Origin: Geminicoccus harenae
Lineage (GTDB): Bacteria; Pseudomonadota; Alphaproteobacteria; Geminicoccales; Geminicoccaceae
Direction: 5' to 3'
DNA length: 64,000 nucleotides
Assembly (NCBI RefSeq): GCF_019800005.1
Contig: NZ_JABGCL010000023.1
Coordinates: 1 to 64,000 of the forward strand
Part shown: piece by piece, positions 43,592 through 52,564 of the stretch
Numbering within the stretch: the stretch's first letter is position 1
Layout: each line of letters opens with the position of its first letter
Notes under the pieces: model-generated
Databases searched by the model: none
What the model was told of the DNA's origin: nothing
What the model saw: the letters and a program-made list of their open reading frames with translations, nothing else
Position numbers and translations under genes: made by a program

Positions 43592-44071
43592 CTAGATCAC
43601 GAAATCGGCGCTCCGCGCCTGGTCGCCGACCAAGCCGGCACGGCGGGCCTCCTGGCACAGATCCTCGATGGACACGCCGTCCAGCCGTTGCATCAGCTCC
43701 CGCTCCGTCCGCTCGAAGAACGGGGTGATCACCTGGGCACCCAGCGGCGAGCCGGCGACCTGCTCTTCCGCGGTGGCGCCGCTGCCGGACATCGGGCCGT
43801 TCAGGTCGGTCTCGCCCTGCACCACCCGGACGATCTCGCCTACGCTGATGCGGCGCCGCTCGCGGGCCAGGCGATAGCCGCCACGCGGGCCGCGCACGCC
43901 CTTGAGCAGCCCGGCACGCACCAGCTGCTGCATGACCTGCTCGAGATAGCGCCTGGGCAGGTTGAGGCGCCTGGCGATGTCCTGGCTCTGGACAGGGTCG
44001 CTGCCGCCGTGAAAGGCGATGTCGGTGACGGCCTCCAGCGCCAGCGACAGCTTCTTGGACGGTTTCAACAT
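43592..44071 (-). CDS. Rrf2-family transcriptional regulator
   Basis: A 159-aa winged-helix regulator. The N-terminal domain has QSQDIARRLNLPRRYLEQVMQQLVRAGLLKGVRGPRGGY, cut here by parts: the helix-turn-helix and the RG.RGGY wing are classic. The three Cys that hold the [2Fe-2S] cluster of IscR are absent; only one Cys (near residue 137) is present. This, and its place directly upstream of cysK, suggest a CymR-like regulator of cysteine metabolism rather than IscR (inference). Confidence 0.88.
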   Translation of the reverse strand: MLKPSKKLSLALEAVTDIAFHGGSDPVQSQDIARRLNLPRRYLEQVMQQLVRAGLLKGVRGPRGGYRLARERRRISVGEIVRVVQGETDLNGPMSGSGATAEEQVAGSPLGAQVITPFFERTERELMQRLDGVSIEDLCQEARRAGLVGDQARSADFVI

Positions 44072-44105
44072 GGGGCCACCCTCCCGGTGGTGGCGGACAA
44101 GCGGC

Positions 44106-44585
44106 TCATTCTCGCCCTCCGATTGCGCGGGCTACTCCGGTAGAGCCAAAACCGCCAACCCCGCGTGGGGTTTCCGACAGGACTCCATTCTCTTTCCATA
44201 ATATCTGGACAATCGGTGCGACCACCATCTGGGCAATCCGCATGCCGCGCTCGACGGTGAACGGCTCGTCGCCAAAATTGACCAGAATGACACCAAGTTC
44301 CCCGCGGTAATCGGCATCGATCGTGCCCGGCGCGTTGAGCACGGTGATGCCGTGCTTTGCGGCAAGGCCGGAGCGCGGGCGGATCTGCGCTTCGTGATCG
44401 ACCGGCAATGCTATGGCGATCCCCGTCGGCACCACCGCACGGGCCATGGGCTGCAGCACGAGCGGCGCGTCGGCCGCCACGGCGGCCAGCAGATCGACTG
44501 CGGCGGCGCCCGCGGTGGCACGCTCCGGCAGCGGCAGGCCCGCCCCGTGCGGCAGCCGGCGGATCTCCACCGTCACCTCAGCCAC
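44106..44585 (-). CDS. dut: dUTP diphosphatase
   Basis: A 159-aa trimeric dUTPase. The five motifs can be followed: AAAVDLLAA (1), RPRSGLAAKHGI (2), GTIDADYRGELGVI (3), RIAQMVVAP (4), and the C-terminal GVGGFGSTG (5). Motif 1 has AAAVDL where SAGMDL is usual, a mild divergence. It overlaps coaBC by 8 bp, as in many alphaproteobacteria. Confidence 0.95.
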   Translation of the reverse strand: MAEVTVEIRRLPHGAGLPLPERATAGAAAVDLLAAVAADAPLVLQPMARAVVPTGIAIALPVDHEAQIRPRSGLAAKHGITVLNAPGTIDADYRGELGVILVNFGDEPFTVERGMRIAQMVVAPIVQILWKENGVLSETPRGVGGFGSTGVARAIGGRE

Positions 44586-45861
44586 GGCCGAACTCCGCTG
44601 CGATCAGCCCCACCAGCCGGCGTGCCACCTCCACCTTGCTGCCGGCCGGCCAGGATTGCGGCTCGGCATCCCGGCGCAGCAGCGTGACCGCGTTCCGGTC
44701 GCCGCCGAACGTGCCGCTGCCGGGGGCCACGTCGTTGGCGAGGATCCAGTCGCAGTTCTTGCGCCGCAGCTTGGCCGCGGCATGGGCCACGACCTGCTCG
44801 GTCTCGGCGGCAAACCCCACCACCAGGCGCGGCCGCTGCGGGCCGTCTGCCGCCAGGGTGCGCAGGATGTCCGGGTTCTCCACCAGCCGGATCGAAGGCG
44901 GCGGCGCTCCCGCCTCCTTCTTGATCTTCTGGGTAGGCGCCTCCTCCGGCCGCCAGTCCGCCACCGCCGCCGCGCACACCGCGACATCGACCGGCAATGC
45001 CGCCTGGCAGGCCGCCAGCATCTCGCGCGCCGTTTCGACCCGCACCACCGCCACACCTGGCGGGTCCGGCAGCGTGACCGGCCCCGAGACCAGGGTCACC
45101 TCGGCCCCCAGACGCGCCAGTTCCCCTGCAATCGCATGGCCTTGCTTGCCGGAGCTGTGGTTCATGATGAAGCGGACCGGATCGATCGCCTCGCGGGTGG
45201 GGCCACTGGTGACCAGCGCCCGCAGCCCCGCCAGCCCACCCGCCGGCGCGCCGCCCGGCCGGCCCAGCCGAGCCAGGATCGCGGCCAGGATCTCGGCGGG
45301 CTCGGCCATCCGGCCGCTGCCGGTCTCGCCGCAGGCCATGTCGCCGGCATTGGGCCCGACCGTGGCGACGCCGTCGGCCTGGAGCAGGGCCAGGTTGCGC
45401 TGCGTGGCCGGATGGCCCCACATCATCTGGTTCATGGCCGGCGCCACCAGCACCGGCTTGTCCGTGGCGAGCAGCACCGTGCTGGCCAGATCATCGGCCA
45501 GCCCATGCGCCATCTTCGCCAGGAGGTTGGCGGTAGCCGGCGCCACCACCACGAGGTCGGCCTCGCGTGAGAGCCGGATATGCCCCATCTCCGCCTCGTC
45601 GGTCAGCGAGAACAGGTCGCCATAGACCTTCTCCACCGACAGGGCTGCGACCGAGAGCGGGGTGACGAACTCCCGCGCGGCTTCGGTCAGGACGCAGCGC
45701 ACCTGGATCCCGCGCTCCTTGAGCCGGCGGATCAGTTCCAGGCATTTGTAGGCGGCGATCCCGCCACCGATCACCAGGAGCACCCGCCCACCCGGCAGAG
45801 CAGGGACACCGTCCTGAACCATCGCTCCCGGTTCTCCCGTTAACATGCTGTCAGGCATCAT
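44578..45861 (-). CDS. coaBC: Phosphopantothenoylcysteine decarboxylase/synthetase
   Basis: A 427-aa bifunctional enzyme of coenzyme A synthesis. The CoaC flavoprotein half has GGGIAAYKCLE, the PASANT-like APATANLLAK, PAMNQMMW and the active-site Cys in GDMACGETGSGRM. The CoaB half (from about residue 210) has TSGPTREAIDPVRFI, AAVADWRP and the catalytic Lys in QKIKK. The start ATG at 45861 leaves about 25 residues before the CoaC domain; a later start is possible. Confidence 0.95.
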   Translation of the reverse strand: MMPDSMLTGEPGAMVQDGVPALPGGRVLLVIGGGIAAYKCLELIRRLKERGIQVRCVLTEAAREFVTPLSVAALSVEKVYGDLFSLTDEAEMGHIRLSREADLVVVAPATANLLAKMAHGLADDLASTVLLATDKPVLVAPAMNQMMWGHPATQRNLALLQADGVATVGPNAGDMACGETGSGRMAEPAEILAAILARLGRPGGAPAGGLAGLRALVTSGPTREAIDPVRFIMNHSSGKQGHAIAGELARLGAEVTLVSGPVTLPDPPGVAVVRVETAREMLAACQAALPVDVAVCAAAVADWRPEEAPTQKIKKEAGAPPPSIRLVENPDILRTLAADGPQRPRLVVGFAAETEQVVAHAAAKLRRKNCDWILANDVAPGSGTFGGDRNAVTLLRRDAEPQSWPAGSKVEVARRLVGLIAAEFGRG

Positions 45862-45910
45862 CTTTCGCCTGCCACTTGATCTTCTGCATCAACGTGCGCG
45901 GGCCAGCAAC

Positions 45911-47404
45911 TCAGCGGATCGTCCAGCCCAGCAGGAAGGCCGCCAGCACCAGGAACAGCCAGATCGGCGCCCGGTCCTTCAGCACGGTATGGTGGTGCTC
46001 GAGCTGGATCAGCGTCCGCTCCAGCCGGCGCAGCACGACCGGTGCCCGCTGCAGCATGTCGTAACCCTCGCGCGCCAGCTCCATCGCCTTGGCCTGCGGC
46101 CCCAGATGCACCGCGATCCACTCGGCGACCAAGGGCTGCGCGGTCTGCCAGATGTTGACCGACGGGTTCAGCGCCCGGCCCACCCCCTCGGCCACCACCA
46201 TGGTCTTCTGCAGGAGCAGGAGATGCGGCTGCTGCTGCATCTTGAACTGCTCGGCCACGGTCAGGATCTGGCCGAACAGCCGGCCGATCGAGATGTCGTT
46301 GAGCGGCTTGCCCAGGATCGGCTCGCCGATGGCACGGGCCGCCTGGGCGAACGCGTCGCGGTCCTCGTCGGCCGGCACATAGCCCGCGCGCACGAACACG
46401 TCCGCTACCCGCCGGTAGTCGCGATCGAGGAAGCCGATCAGGATCTCGGCCAGGTACTTGCGGGTATCGAGGTCGAGCCGGCCCATGATGCCGAAATCGA
46501 CCGGCACGATCGTGCCGTCCGGCTCGATGAACGTGTTCCCGGGATGCATGTCGGCATGGAAGAAGCCGTCGCGGAACACTTGGTTGAAGAACACCACCGC
46601 CGCCCGGTCGAGGATCCGGTCGGGGTCCAGGCCCTGCTCGATCAGCCGCTCGCGCTGGTCGGACGGCGTGCCGCTCACCCGCTCCAGCGTCAGCACCCGC
46701 CGGGACGTCCGCTCCCAGTCGACGAACGGAACGCGGAAGCCCTCGTCGTCGGCGCAGTTGCGGGCAAACTCGGTAGCCGCCGCCGCTTCCAGGCGCAGGT
46801 CGAGCTCGCGCCTGGTCCACATGGCATGGACCCGGACGGTCTCCACCGGGCGCAGCCGGCGCAGATGCGGGAACAGATACTCGACCGTCTCGGCCAGCCA
46901 CAGGAAGAAGGCCAGCTCGCGCTCGATCGCCGCCTCCACGCCCGGACGCAGCACCTTGACCGCCACCTCGCGCCCATCGGGCAGGAGGGCGAAATGGACC
47001 TGGGCGATCGAGGCGGCGGCGACCGGCACCGGGTCGAAGCCGCGGAACAGGAAGTCCACGGGCGCACCCAGCTCGCGCTCGATCAGCGCCATCGCCTGCT
47101 CGCCCGGGAACGGCTCCAGCCGGTCCTGCAGGCGGGCCAGGTCGCGCGCCACGGCAGTGCCCATGATGTCCGGGCGCACCGCCAGGGTCTGGCCGAGCTT
47201 GACGAAGCTGGGGCCGAGCTCGACCAGCGCGTCCGCCAGGCGCTGGCCCGGCCGGCGGGTCGCCTTGCGCCCGGTCCAGGGCCCGGCCAGGCGCATGGCG
47301 AAGGGCGGGAGCGGCAGCAGGTCGACGAAGAACAGTGCCCGGTGACGCATCAGCACCCGCACGACGCGGGCACCGCGGAACAGATGGCGGATCGGTCTGA
47401 GCAA
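45911..47404 (-). CDS. ubiB: Ubiquinone biosynthesis kinase-like protein UbiB
   Basis: A 497-aa member of the ABC1/COQ8 atypical kinase family needed for ubiquinone synthesis. The KxGQ motif is FVKLGQTLAVRPD, the Ala-rich loop is AAASIAQVH, and the kinase residues follow in VAVKVLRPG and HADMHPGN with DFG in VDFGIMG. The C-terminus has the membrane anchor (IWLFLVLAAFLLGW). The start is TTG at 47404, just after the ubiE stop; the open frame upstream overlaps ubiE. Order ubiE-ubiB-coaBC-dut is conserved. Confidence 0.93.
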   Translation of the reverse strand: MLRPIRHLFRGARVVRVLMRHRALFFVDLLPLPPFAMRLAGPWTGRKATRRPGQRLADALVELGPSFVKLGQTLAVRPDIMGTAVARDLARLQDRLEPFPGEQAMALIERELGAPVDFLFRGFDPVPVAAASIAQVHFALLPDGREVAVKVLRPGVEAAIERELAFFLWLAETVEYLFPHLRRLRPVETVRVHAMWTRRELDLRLEAAAATEFARNCADDEGFRVPFVDWERTSRRVLTLERVSGTPSDQRERLIEQGLDPDRILDRAAVVFFNQVFRDGFFHADMHPGNTFIEPDGTIVPVDFGIMGRLDLDTRKYLAEILIGFLDRDYRRVADVFVRAGYVPADEDRDAFAQAARAIGEPILGKPLNDISIGRLFGQILTVAEQFKMQQQPHLLLLQKTMVVAEGVGRALNPSVNIWQTAQPLVAEWIAVHLGPQAKAMELAREGYDMLQRAPVVLRRLERTLIQLEHHHTVLKDRAPIWLFLVLAAFLLGWTIR

Positions 47405-47406
47405 GG

Positions 47407-48165
47407 TCAGAGACGCCAGCCGGAATGGATTGCGGCAATGCCCCCGGACAGGTTGCGCAGCTTGACCAGGCCGAAGCCGGCCCGGCCGATCAGCCCGGCA
47501 AAGGTCTTCTGGTCGGGGAAGCGGCGGATGCTCTCGACCAGGTAGCGATAGCTCTCGGCGTCGTTGGCGACGAGCTTGCCCATGACCGGGATCATCCGCA
47601 GCGAATACTGGTCGTAGATCGGCCGGAGCTGCGGGATGATCAGGCGCGAGAACTCCAGGCAGAGAAAGCGGCCGCCGGGCTTGAGCACCCGGTAGGCCTC
47701 GGCCAGTGCCCGGTCGATATGGGTCACGTTGCGGATGCCGAAGGCGATCGTGTAGCTGTCGACCGACTTGTCCTTGAACGGCAGGGCCATGGCGTCGCCC
47801 GTCACCCAGGACAGGCCGTGGACCAGGCCGCGATCGATCGCCCGATCGCGCCCGACCGCCAGCATGGCGTGGTTGATGTCGCAGACGGCGATCTCCGCCT
47901 CGCCGCCCACCCGGTCCATGATCCGGAACGCCACGTCGCCCGTGCCGCCGGCCACGTCCAGATGGGTGAGGCCCTTGCGCGGCGCCAGCCAGTCGACCAG
48001 CGCGTCCTTCCACAGGCGGTGGACGCCGCCGCTCATCAAATCGTTCATCAGGTCGTAGCGGGCGGCCACCCGGTCGAACACCTGGCGGACCTTGGTCGCC
48101 TTCTCGGCCGGGTCGACCTTCTCGTAGCCGAACGACCGTGCCAGCTCGTCCGCGGCGTCCTTCAT
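47407..48165 (-). CDS. ubiE: Demethylmenaquinone/2-methoxy-6-polyprenyl-1,4-benzoquinol methylase
   Basis: A 252-aa SAM-dependent methyltransferase for the C-methylation of ubiquinone (and menaquinone) intermediates. Motifs are VFDRVAARYDLMNDLMS, the SAM loop DVAGGTGDVAF, and FGIRNVTHIDRAL. It begins 96 bp from the divergent mutM gene, the order found in most alphaproteobacteria. Confidence 0.97.
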   Translation of the reverse strand: MKDAADELARSFGYEKVDPAEKATKVRQVFDRVAARYDLMNDLMSGGVHRLWKDALVDWLAPRKGLTHLDVAGGTGDVAFRIMDRVGGEAEIAVCDINHAMLAVGRDRAIDRGLVHGLSWVTGDAMALPFKDKSVDSYTIAFGIRNVTHIDRALAEAYRVLKPGGRFLCLEFSRLIIPQLRPIYDQYSLRMIPVMGKLVANDAESYRYLVESIRRFPDQKTFAGLIGRAGFGLVKLRNLSGGIAAIHSGWRL

Positions 48166-48261
48166 GTCCTGCCAGTTCCTCAGCAGCCCCTTGCCGGGCG
48201 GTTCTAGGTGATGGCACCTGCCGGCTCAACCGAGCCTGGCCCGCCACATCCGGAACATATC

Positions 48262-49089
48262 TTGCCCGAGCTGCCCGAAGTCGAGACCGTCAAGCGCGCC
48301 CTGGCGATCCGCCTGACCGGAAGGCGGTTCACCGAGACCGTCCAGCGCCGGCCGGACCTGCGCTGGCCGCTGCCCGCCGACCTGCCCGGCCGCCTGCGCG
48401 GCCGCACCGTCCAGGGCTTCGGCCGGCGCGCCAAGTACATCCAGGTCTTCCTGGACGACGGCCAGGTGATGCTGCTGCATCTCGGCATGTCCGGCCGCCT
48501 CGTGTTCGACGGCCAGCCCATGGGCCCGCACGAGCACCTGACCTTCGGCTTCGACGACGGCACGGTGCTGCGCTTCGTCGACCCGCGCCGCTTCGGCGCG
48601 CTCGACCTGACCACGACGGAGGAGCTGGCGGGCCACCGCCTCCTGGCCGGCCTGGGCCTGGAGCCGCTGGGCAACGAGTTCTCGGGCCCGGCTTTGGCCG
48701 AGGCGTTCCGCCACCGCATCGTGGCGGTCAAGCAGGCGCTGATGGACCAGAAGCTCGTGGTGGGCGTGGGCAACATCTACGCGTCGGAAGCCCTGTTCCG
48801 CACCGGCCTCCATCCCGCCACCCCGGCAGGGGCGGTCGACCCGGAGCGTCTGGAGGCACTCGCGGCGAACGTGCGCACCGTCCTTACCGAGGCGATCGAG
48901 GCCGGTGGATCGTCCTTGCGCGACTATGTCCAGGCCGATGGCGAGCTCGGCAACTTCCAGCGCATGTTCCGGGTCTATGACCGCGCCGGCGAACCCTGCC
49001 TGGTCTGCACCGGCCCGATCCGGCGCACCGTCCAGGGCAACCGAGCGACCTATTTCTGCGAGCGCTGCCAGCCGCCGGCCCGATCCTGA
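48262..49089 (+). CDS. mutM: Formamidopyrimidine-DNA glycosylase
   Basis: A 275-aa base-excision repair enzyme for 8-oxoguanine and FapyG. The start is fixed by chemistry: Pro2 is the nucleophile, so translation must begin directly before PELPEVETV, which is the TTG at 48262, even though the frame is open upstream and an ATG exists at 48208. Lys in GRRAKYI is the conserved substrate contact, and the C-terminal zinc finger is CLVC...CERC. Divergent from ubiE. Confidence 0.95.
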   Translation: MPELPEVETVKRALAIRLTGRRFTETVQRRPDLRWPLPADLPGRLRGRTVQGFGRRAKYIQVFLDDGQVMLLHLGMSGRLVFDGQPMGPHEHLTFGFDDGTVLRFVDPRRFGALDLTTTEELAGHRLLAGLGLEPLGNEFSGPALAEAFRHRIVAVKQALMDQKLVVGVGNIYASEALFRTGLHPATPAGAVDPERLEALAANVRTVLTEAIEAGGSSLRDYVQADGELGNFQRMFRVYDRAGEPCLVCTGPIRRTVQGNRATYFCERCQPPARS

Positions 49090-49118
49090 GCCGGCGGCCG
49101 GCTGGCCGGGGGGAACGG

Positions 49119-49742
49119 CTACTTCAGCGTGCGGGCCACCATGTCCGACACCAGCTGATCTTCGTCCGCCGAGTCGCCGGAGACGCCGACGCCGCCCACG
49201 ATCTGGCCACCCTTCTGGATCGGCGTGCCGCCGCCGAAGGTGATGGTGCCGCCCACGATCTCGCCGATCATCGGGTCCCTGGCCGTACCCCACCGGCTCT
49301 GCGGCCCGTCATAGGCCTTGTCTGGATCGACCGGGTTGCCGGCGGCCAGGCCATAGAGCGGCCCGCCCGGCTGGACGGCGTCATAGAGCTGGGCCGTGGT
49401 GAACTTCTGGGCCGGGCTGTTGCTCAACCCGTTGGCCGTGAACGCCTTGGCCGCGGCGATCTGGCGGCTGAGCAGCCACTGGTCGCTCAGCTTGCCGCCG
49501 GAATAGGCGACGGCGCAGACGACTCCGCCACGATTTACGGCAACCGCCCACATGTTCTGTGTCTTGTGCGTCTTGACCGCACTGATCAGGGCCGCACGCA
49601 GGCCGGCATGGGTCGCCGGGCAACTGACGTTCTTCGGCTTGTTGTGGTCGGATGCCGCCAGGGCCGCACCGGCGGCAACTGTCATCAGACCGGCAGACAA
49701 CATCAAGGCAGCCGCCTTGCAGGCAGAAACCACTCCACCCAT
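49119..49742 (-). CDS. Secreted GlcG/HbpS-like (DUF336) heme-binding-family protein
   Basis: A 207-aa exported protein. A signal peptide (hydrophobic to about AALAA) precedes the GlcG/HbpS domain with QIAAAKAFTANGLSN, then GGTITFGGGTPIQKGGQIVGGVGVSGDSADEDQ, which is the family's Gly-rich core (given in parts). Some members bind heme; others stand beside glycolate or diol genes, with no clear reaction. The start chosen is the ATG at 49742, with GGAGA 6 nt upstream; an ATG at 49748 lies too close to that site. Confidence 0.85.
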   Translation of the reverse strand: MGGVVSACKAAALMLSAGLMTVAAGAALAASDHNKPKNVSCPATHAGLRAALISAVKTHKTQNMWAVAVNRGGVVCAVAYSGGKLSDQWLLSRQIAAAKAFTANGLSNSPAQKFTTAQLYDAVQPGGPLYGLAAGNPVDPDKAYDGPQSRWGTARDPMIGEIVGGTITFGGGTPIQKGGQIVGGVGVSGDSADEDQLVSDMVARTLK

Positions 49743-49778
49743 AATCATTCTCCAACTATCAGCTTGGTCCGCAAACAT

Positions 49779-50272
49779 AAAGAGCGTGCTATTCTGTGCG
49801 TTAGCGGCAAGCGAGTGTCAATATGCTTGTTACGCAGGCTTTAGGCGGCGCGCTTCTTTCAGACCCGGCACTCTTTTCTGAAGCTTCACAACTTGCCGGC
49901 AATGAATGAAAGTGTAGCCAATGCTCGCTGGGGCAGATCTGTGCCGGCTCCGGCTGTGCCGATGCTTGAACGAACCAACAAACGGCGCAGCACCGAACGG
50001 TCCAAGATATCGATCGTCCACGGGCGCAGAAGCAAAATGGTGATGAACCGGATCTTCTGGACGTGCTCCTGGACAGGCAGCGCAACTGGCGCAGACAGCC
50101 CGTCGGGCGCCGGAAAGCCGTCCTGCCCGCCTCGGGGCACGGCCAGCCCCGGCTATTGCGGCCTGGAGACGCACCAGGGTCGCGGGCTTGCCCCGGTGGC
50201 GCTTCCGGTTTCCTATGGGGGGCCGCCCCGCCCCGGCGGGCCGTGGCCCATCGCACCAGGGGACGTCGTCTG
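49779..50272. other. No recognisable gene; lower-GC intergenic stretch
   Basis: Open frames up to 172 codons occur on both strands, but none has a recognised product or a good ribosome binding site. Part of 49780-50060 is clearly richer in A and T than its surroundings. The last bases carry the ribosome binding site of the 67-aa gene. Confidence 0.4.
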
Positions 50273-50476
50273 ATGACCGAGTTGGTCCTCATCGCCTGCC
50301 TGCTCAGCGGCGGCTGCAAGGAGATCCGGCTGAGCTACGACTCCCAGGAGGTGTCGGTCACGGCCTGCACCATGTACGGACAGGCAGAAGTCGCCCGCTG
50401 GCAGACACAGCACCAGGGCTGGCGGGTCCATAGCTGGCGCTGCGACCGGGCGCGGTTGGGCGAGAAGGCGGCCTGA
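50273..50476 (+). CDS. Conserved small hypothetical protein (67 aa)
   Basis: A 67-aa protein starting MTELVLIACLLSGG, with Cys at several positions (CKEI, TACTMYGQ, WRCDR) and the late W.VHSWRC. The layout (short hydrophobic start, a Cys-x-M-containing middle, a W.(I/V)..W.C end) is that of a widespread uncharacterised alphaproteobacterial small protein. The start ATG at 50273 has AGGGGA about 9 nt upstream. Function not known. Confidence 0.7.
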   Translation: MTELVLIACLLSGGCKEIRLSYDSQEVSVTACTMYGQAEVARWQTQHQGWRVHSWRCDRARLGEKAA

Positions 50477-50545
50477 TCGGCCGCTCGGCTCCTCTTCCCG
50501 GCCATTCGGCGGATCACCGGCGTGACATCCCGATGTTCTGGACGG

Positions 50546-52081
50546 TCAGACCTGGGCTGCGGCCAGCCCCTGTCGGCCATGTCGGCCATGTCGGCCATGT
50601 CGGCCATGTCGGCCATGTCGGCCATGTCGGCACATGGAGATCTTCTTGGCGGTGTCGACAAGGTGAAGGCGTAACGTCTCGTGGTCCTCGACATGCCAGT
50701 TCTCCACGATCTGGCCATCGGCGATCCGCATGATGTCGGTCGCGCGATAGTCGATGCGCTCGCCCCTGCCCACCTCGCCGTCCTGGCCGCCCAGGCGGCG
50801 GCCGGTGATGCGCAAGTGACCGACGACCCGATCCTGGGCGACGATCAGTTGGAGGACGTGCACCCGGCCGTTCGGGAAGGCTTGGCGGAACCTGCGCTGC
50901 GCAGCCATCAGCCCTCGCGGGCCCTGCTCACGCCCGGGCGGCAGGGTGTGGTCGAAGTAGGCGGCTGAAACCGTCTCCTCGAACCAGGCATCGCTGCCGC
51001 CGTTCCAAAAGCCGTAATACCGCCGGACGAGAGCTTCGAGCTGATCGCTGCTCGTTCCTGCGGAACGTACCACATGCTCCGGCAGGGCGGCCTTTGCCGC
51101 GACCTCCTGCGACAGGCATGGCGTCGCCCACTCGGAGCCCGGCGCGCCACCGAGGTCCCGCCAGCGTCGCAGCCAGGTCGCGACGTCGACAACGGCAATA
51201 TCCAGTGCGACGTTGAGCGTTCGGTCCTTGGGCCATGCGACCCCATCCGGCCGGGCGAACGCCAAGCGATACTTCCTCATGGCGTCATCCGGGTGCTCTT
51301 GCGCCTCCTCCTTCAGCCTGGAGAGAGGCAGCAGGATGCGCTCGACCTCCACGTCGAGAACGCGGTCCACCGTGTCGGCCAGTTCGCGGTAGGTGAAAGT
51401 GTCGCCCGCGACGTAGACGATCCGATCGTCGAACGCCGGACGCGAGGCCACCGCCAGTGCGGTCAGGCGGCCGATGTCCTCGGGCGTGGTTACCGTGAGC
51501 TGGTAGTTCCAGTCCCCGAGCGCATGAACCTTGTTCCGGTCGAGATCGACCAGGCCGAAAGCGGGCAGAAAGATGAAGCTGGTGAACATGCCGGTCGAGA
51601 TGATGGTCCAGCGGACCTTGGCCTGCGCGCGCAGCATCTCCCGGACGTCAATCTGCTCGTCCCACACCTCCTGGCCACTACCTCTGCCGACGACATCGTA
51701 ATCGACGCCGAACTGCCATGGCACATAATGCTCGACACCGGCGCGGATGACAGCGGCAGTGATCTTGCGCTGTGTTCCCGGGCCACCGACGAAGCCGGTG
51801 CAGCAGACGACCTGCGTGAACTGCGAGAAGACCGCGCTGAGAGCTTCGACCGTCGCTGTCGCGAGGTCGGCATGCACGATGTCGGCGCCCAAGGCTCTGA
51901 CTGCCGCCGCCTGATCTCTCCGGCCGTTGGCAGGATCGTCCTCCATGGGACGCAGCAGCACGGTGATGCCGGGAACCAGGTTCTGGTCACGAAGCTGCGC
52001 GAGCTCCCGTACGACCTCCATGCCGAGTTCGCCTGCGCCGAGAACGAGGATGCGGCTCTTCAAATCGGCAGTGTCTGGCAT
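50546..52081 (-). CDS. NmrA-like NAD(P)-binding protein fused to a SnoaL-like domain
   Basis: A 511-aa fusion. Residues 10-310 are an NmrA/isoflavone-reductase-like atypical SDR: LVLGAGELGMEVVREL binds NAD(P), and FTSFIFLPAFGLVDL is typical. Residues 345-485 form a SnoaL-like cyclase/isomerase fold (RYYGFWNGGSDAWFEETV to IVENWHVEDHE). The tail is six HGR repeats from the 9-bp tandem repeat. The usual aromatic alcohol reductases are about 300 aa, so the fusion is unusual. Base composition is less GC-rich than its neighbours. Divergent from an HxlR regulator, which probably controls it. Confidence 0.85.
   Translation of the reverse strand: MPDTADLKSRILVLGAGELGMEVVRELAQLRDQNLVPGITVLLRPMEDDPANGRRDQAAAVRALGADIVHADLATATVEALSAVFSQFTQVVCCTGFVGGPGTQRKITAAVIRAGVEHYVPWQFGVDYDVVGRGSGQEVWDEQIDVREMLRAQAKVRWTIISTGMFTSFIFLPAFGLVDLDRNKVHALGDWNYQLTVTTPEDIGRLTALAVASRPAFDDRIVYVAGDTFTYRELADTVDRVLDVEVERILLPLSRLKEEAQEHPDDAMRKYRLAFARPDGVAWPKDRTLNVALDIAVVDVATWLRRWRDLGGAPGSEWATPCLSQEVAAKAALPEHVVRSAGTSSDQLEALVRRYYGFWNGGSDAWFEETVSAAYFDHTLPPGREQGPRGLMAAQRRFRQAFPNGRVHVLQLIVAQDRVVGHLRITGRRLGGQDGEVGRGERIDYRATDIMRIADGQIVENWHVEDHETLRLHLVDTAKKISMCRHGRHGRHGRHGRHGRHGRQGLAAAQV
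50572..50631. repeat. 9-bp tandem repeat (GTCGGCCAT)x6
   Basis: Six perfect head-to-tail copies of GTCGGCCAT (50572-50625) plus a partial seventh (GTCGGC). Being a multiple of three, the repeat keeps the reading frame. It lies in the 3' end of the NmrA-SnoaL fusion gene, where it encodes six HGR tripeptides. Confidence 0.97.
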
Positions 52082-52117
52082 TATCGACTCCTTCTGAGCC
52101 GACCAGATGAGCCCCGA

Positions 52118-52564
52118 ATGATCGAAACGAAAGAAGGTACACCAGTGTTACCGCATCATCGTCTCGCCTTCGACGAACTCATCCAGGCTTCCCAGAAGGC
52201 ATGTGACGCCCTGAGCGAGGCGGACGATGGTCTCAAGCGGGAGGTCTTGGGCCACGCTGGAAATCGCTGGTCTTTGGGCGTTGTTCATGCGCTGGGCGTG
52301 GCTGGAACATTGCGTCATGCCGATCTCGGTCGGCGGCTGGACGGCGTGAGCCAGCGAATGCTGACGCGGACGCTACGTCATCTTGAGCGGGATGGCTTGA
52401 TCGCGCGGCACGACTTCCAGGAAGTGCCGCCTCGCGTCACCTACAGCCTGACCGATCTCGGGCGCGGGCTGCTGACGAGCATGATGCCGCTTTGGAGCTG
52501 GGTCATCGACAATGCCCCCGCCTTTCGCGCGGCGCGACGGGCATACGATGCGGATTCACGCTGA
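52118..52564 (+). CDS. HxlR-family transcriptional regulator
   Basis: A 148-aa winged-helix regulator. The HxlR core is GHAGNRWSLGVVHALGVAGTLRHADLGRRLDGVSQRMLTRTLRHLERDGLIAR, seen in parts: NRWSLGVVHAL, then RML.RTLR.LERDGL. It is divergent from the fusion gene with only 36 bp between, so one operator would serve both. Relatives respond to electrophiles or aldehydes; the effector is unknown. Start ATG at 52118. Confidence 0.92.
   Translation: MIETKEGTPVLPHHRLAFDELIQASQKACDALSEADDGLKREVLGHAGNRWSLGVVHALGVAGTLRHADLGRRLDGVSQRMLTRTLRHLERDGLIARHDFQEVPPRVTYSLTDLGRGLLTSMMPLWSWVIDNAPAFRAARRAYDADSR

Noticed and set aside
48208..48261. Earlier start for mutM
   Set aside because: The enzyme needs Pro directly after the initiator Met, so the upstream 18 codons cannot be part of an active protein.
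49801..50319. 172-codon leftward open frame
   Set aside because: No recognised family, no ribosome binding site, and mixed composition; insufficient support for a gene.
50572..50631. Possible CRISPR-like repeat
   Set aside because: The units are 9 bp and directly adjacent without spacers; it is a microsatellite-like coding repeat.
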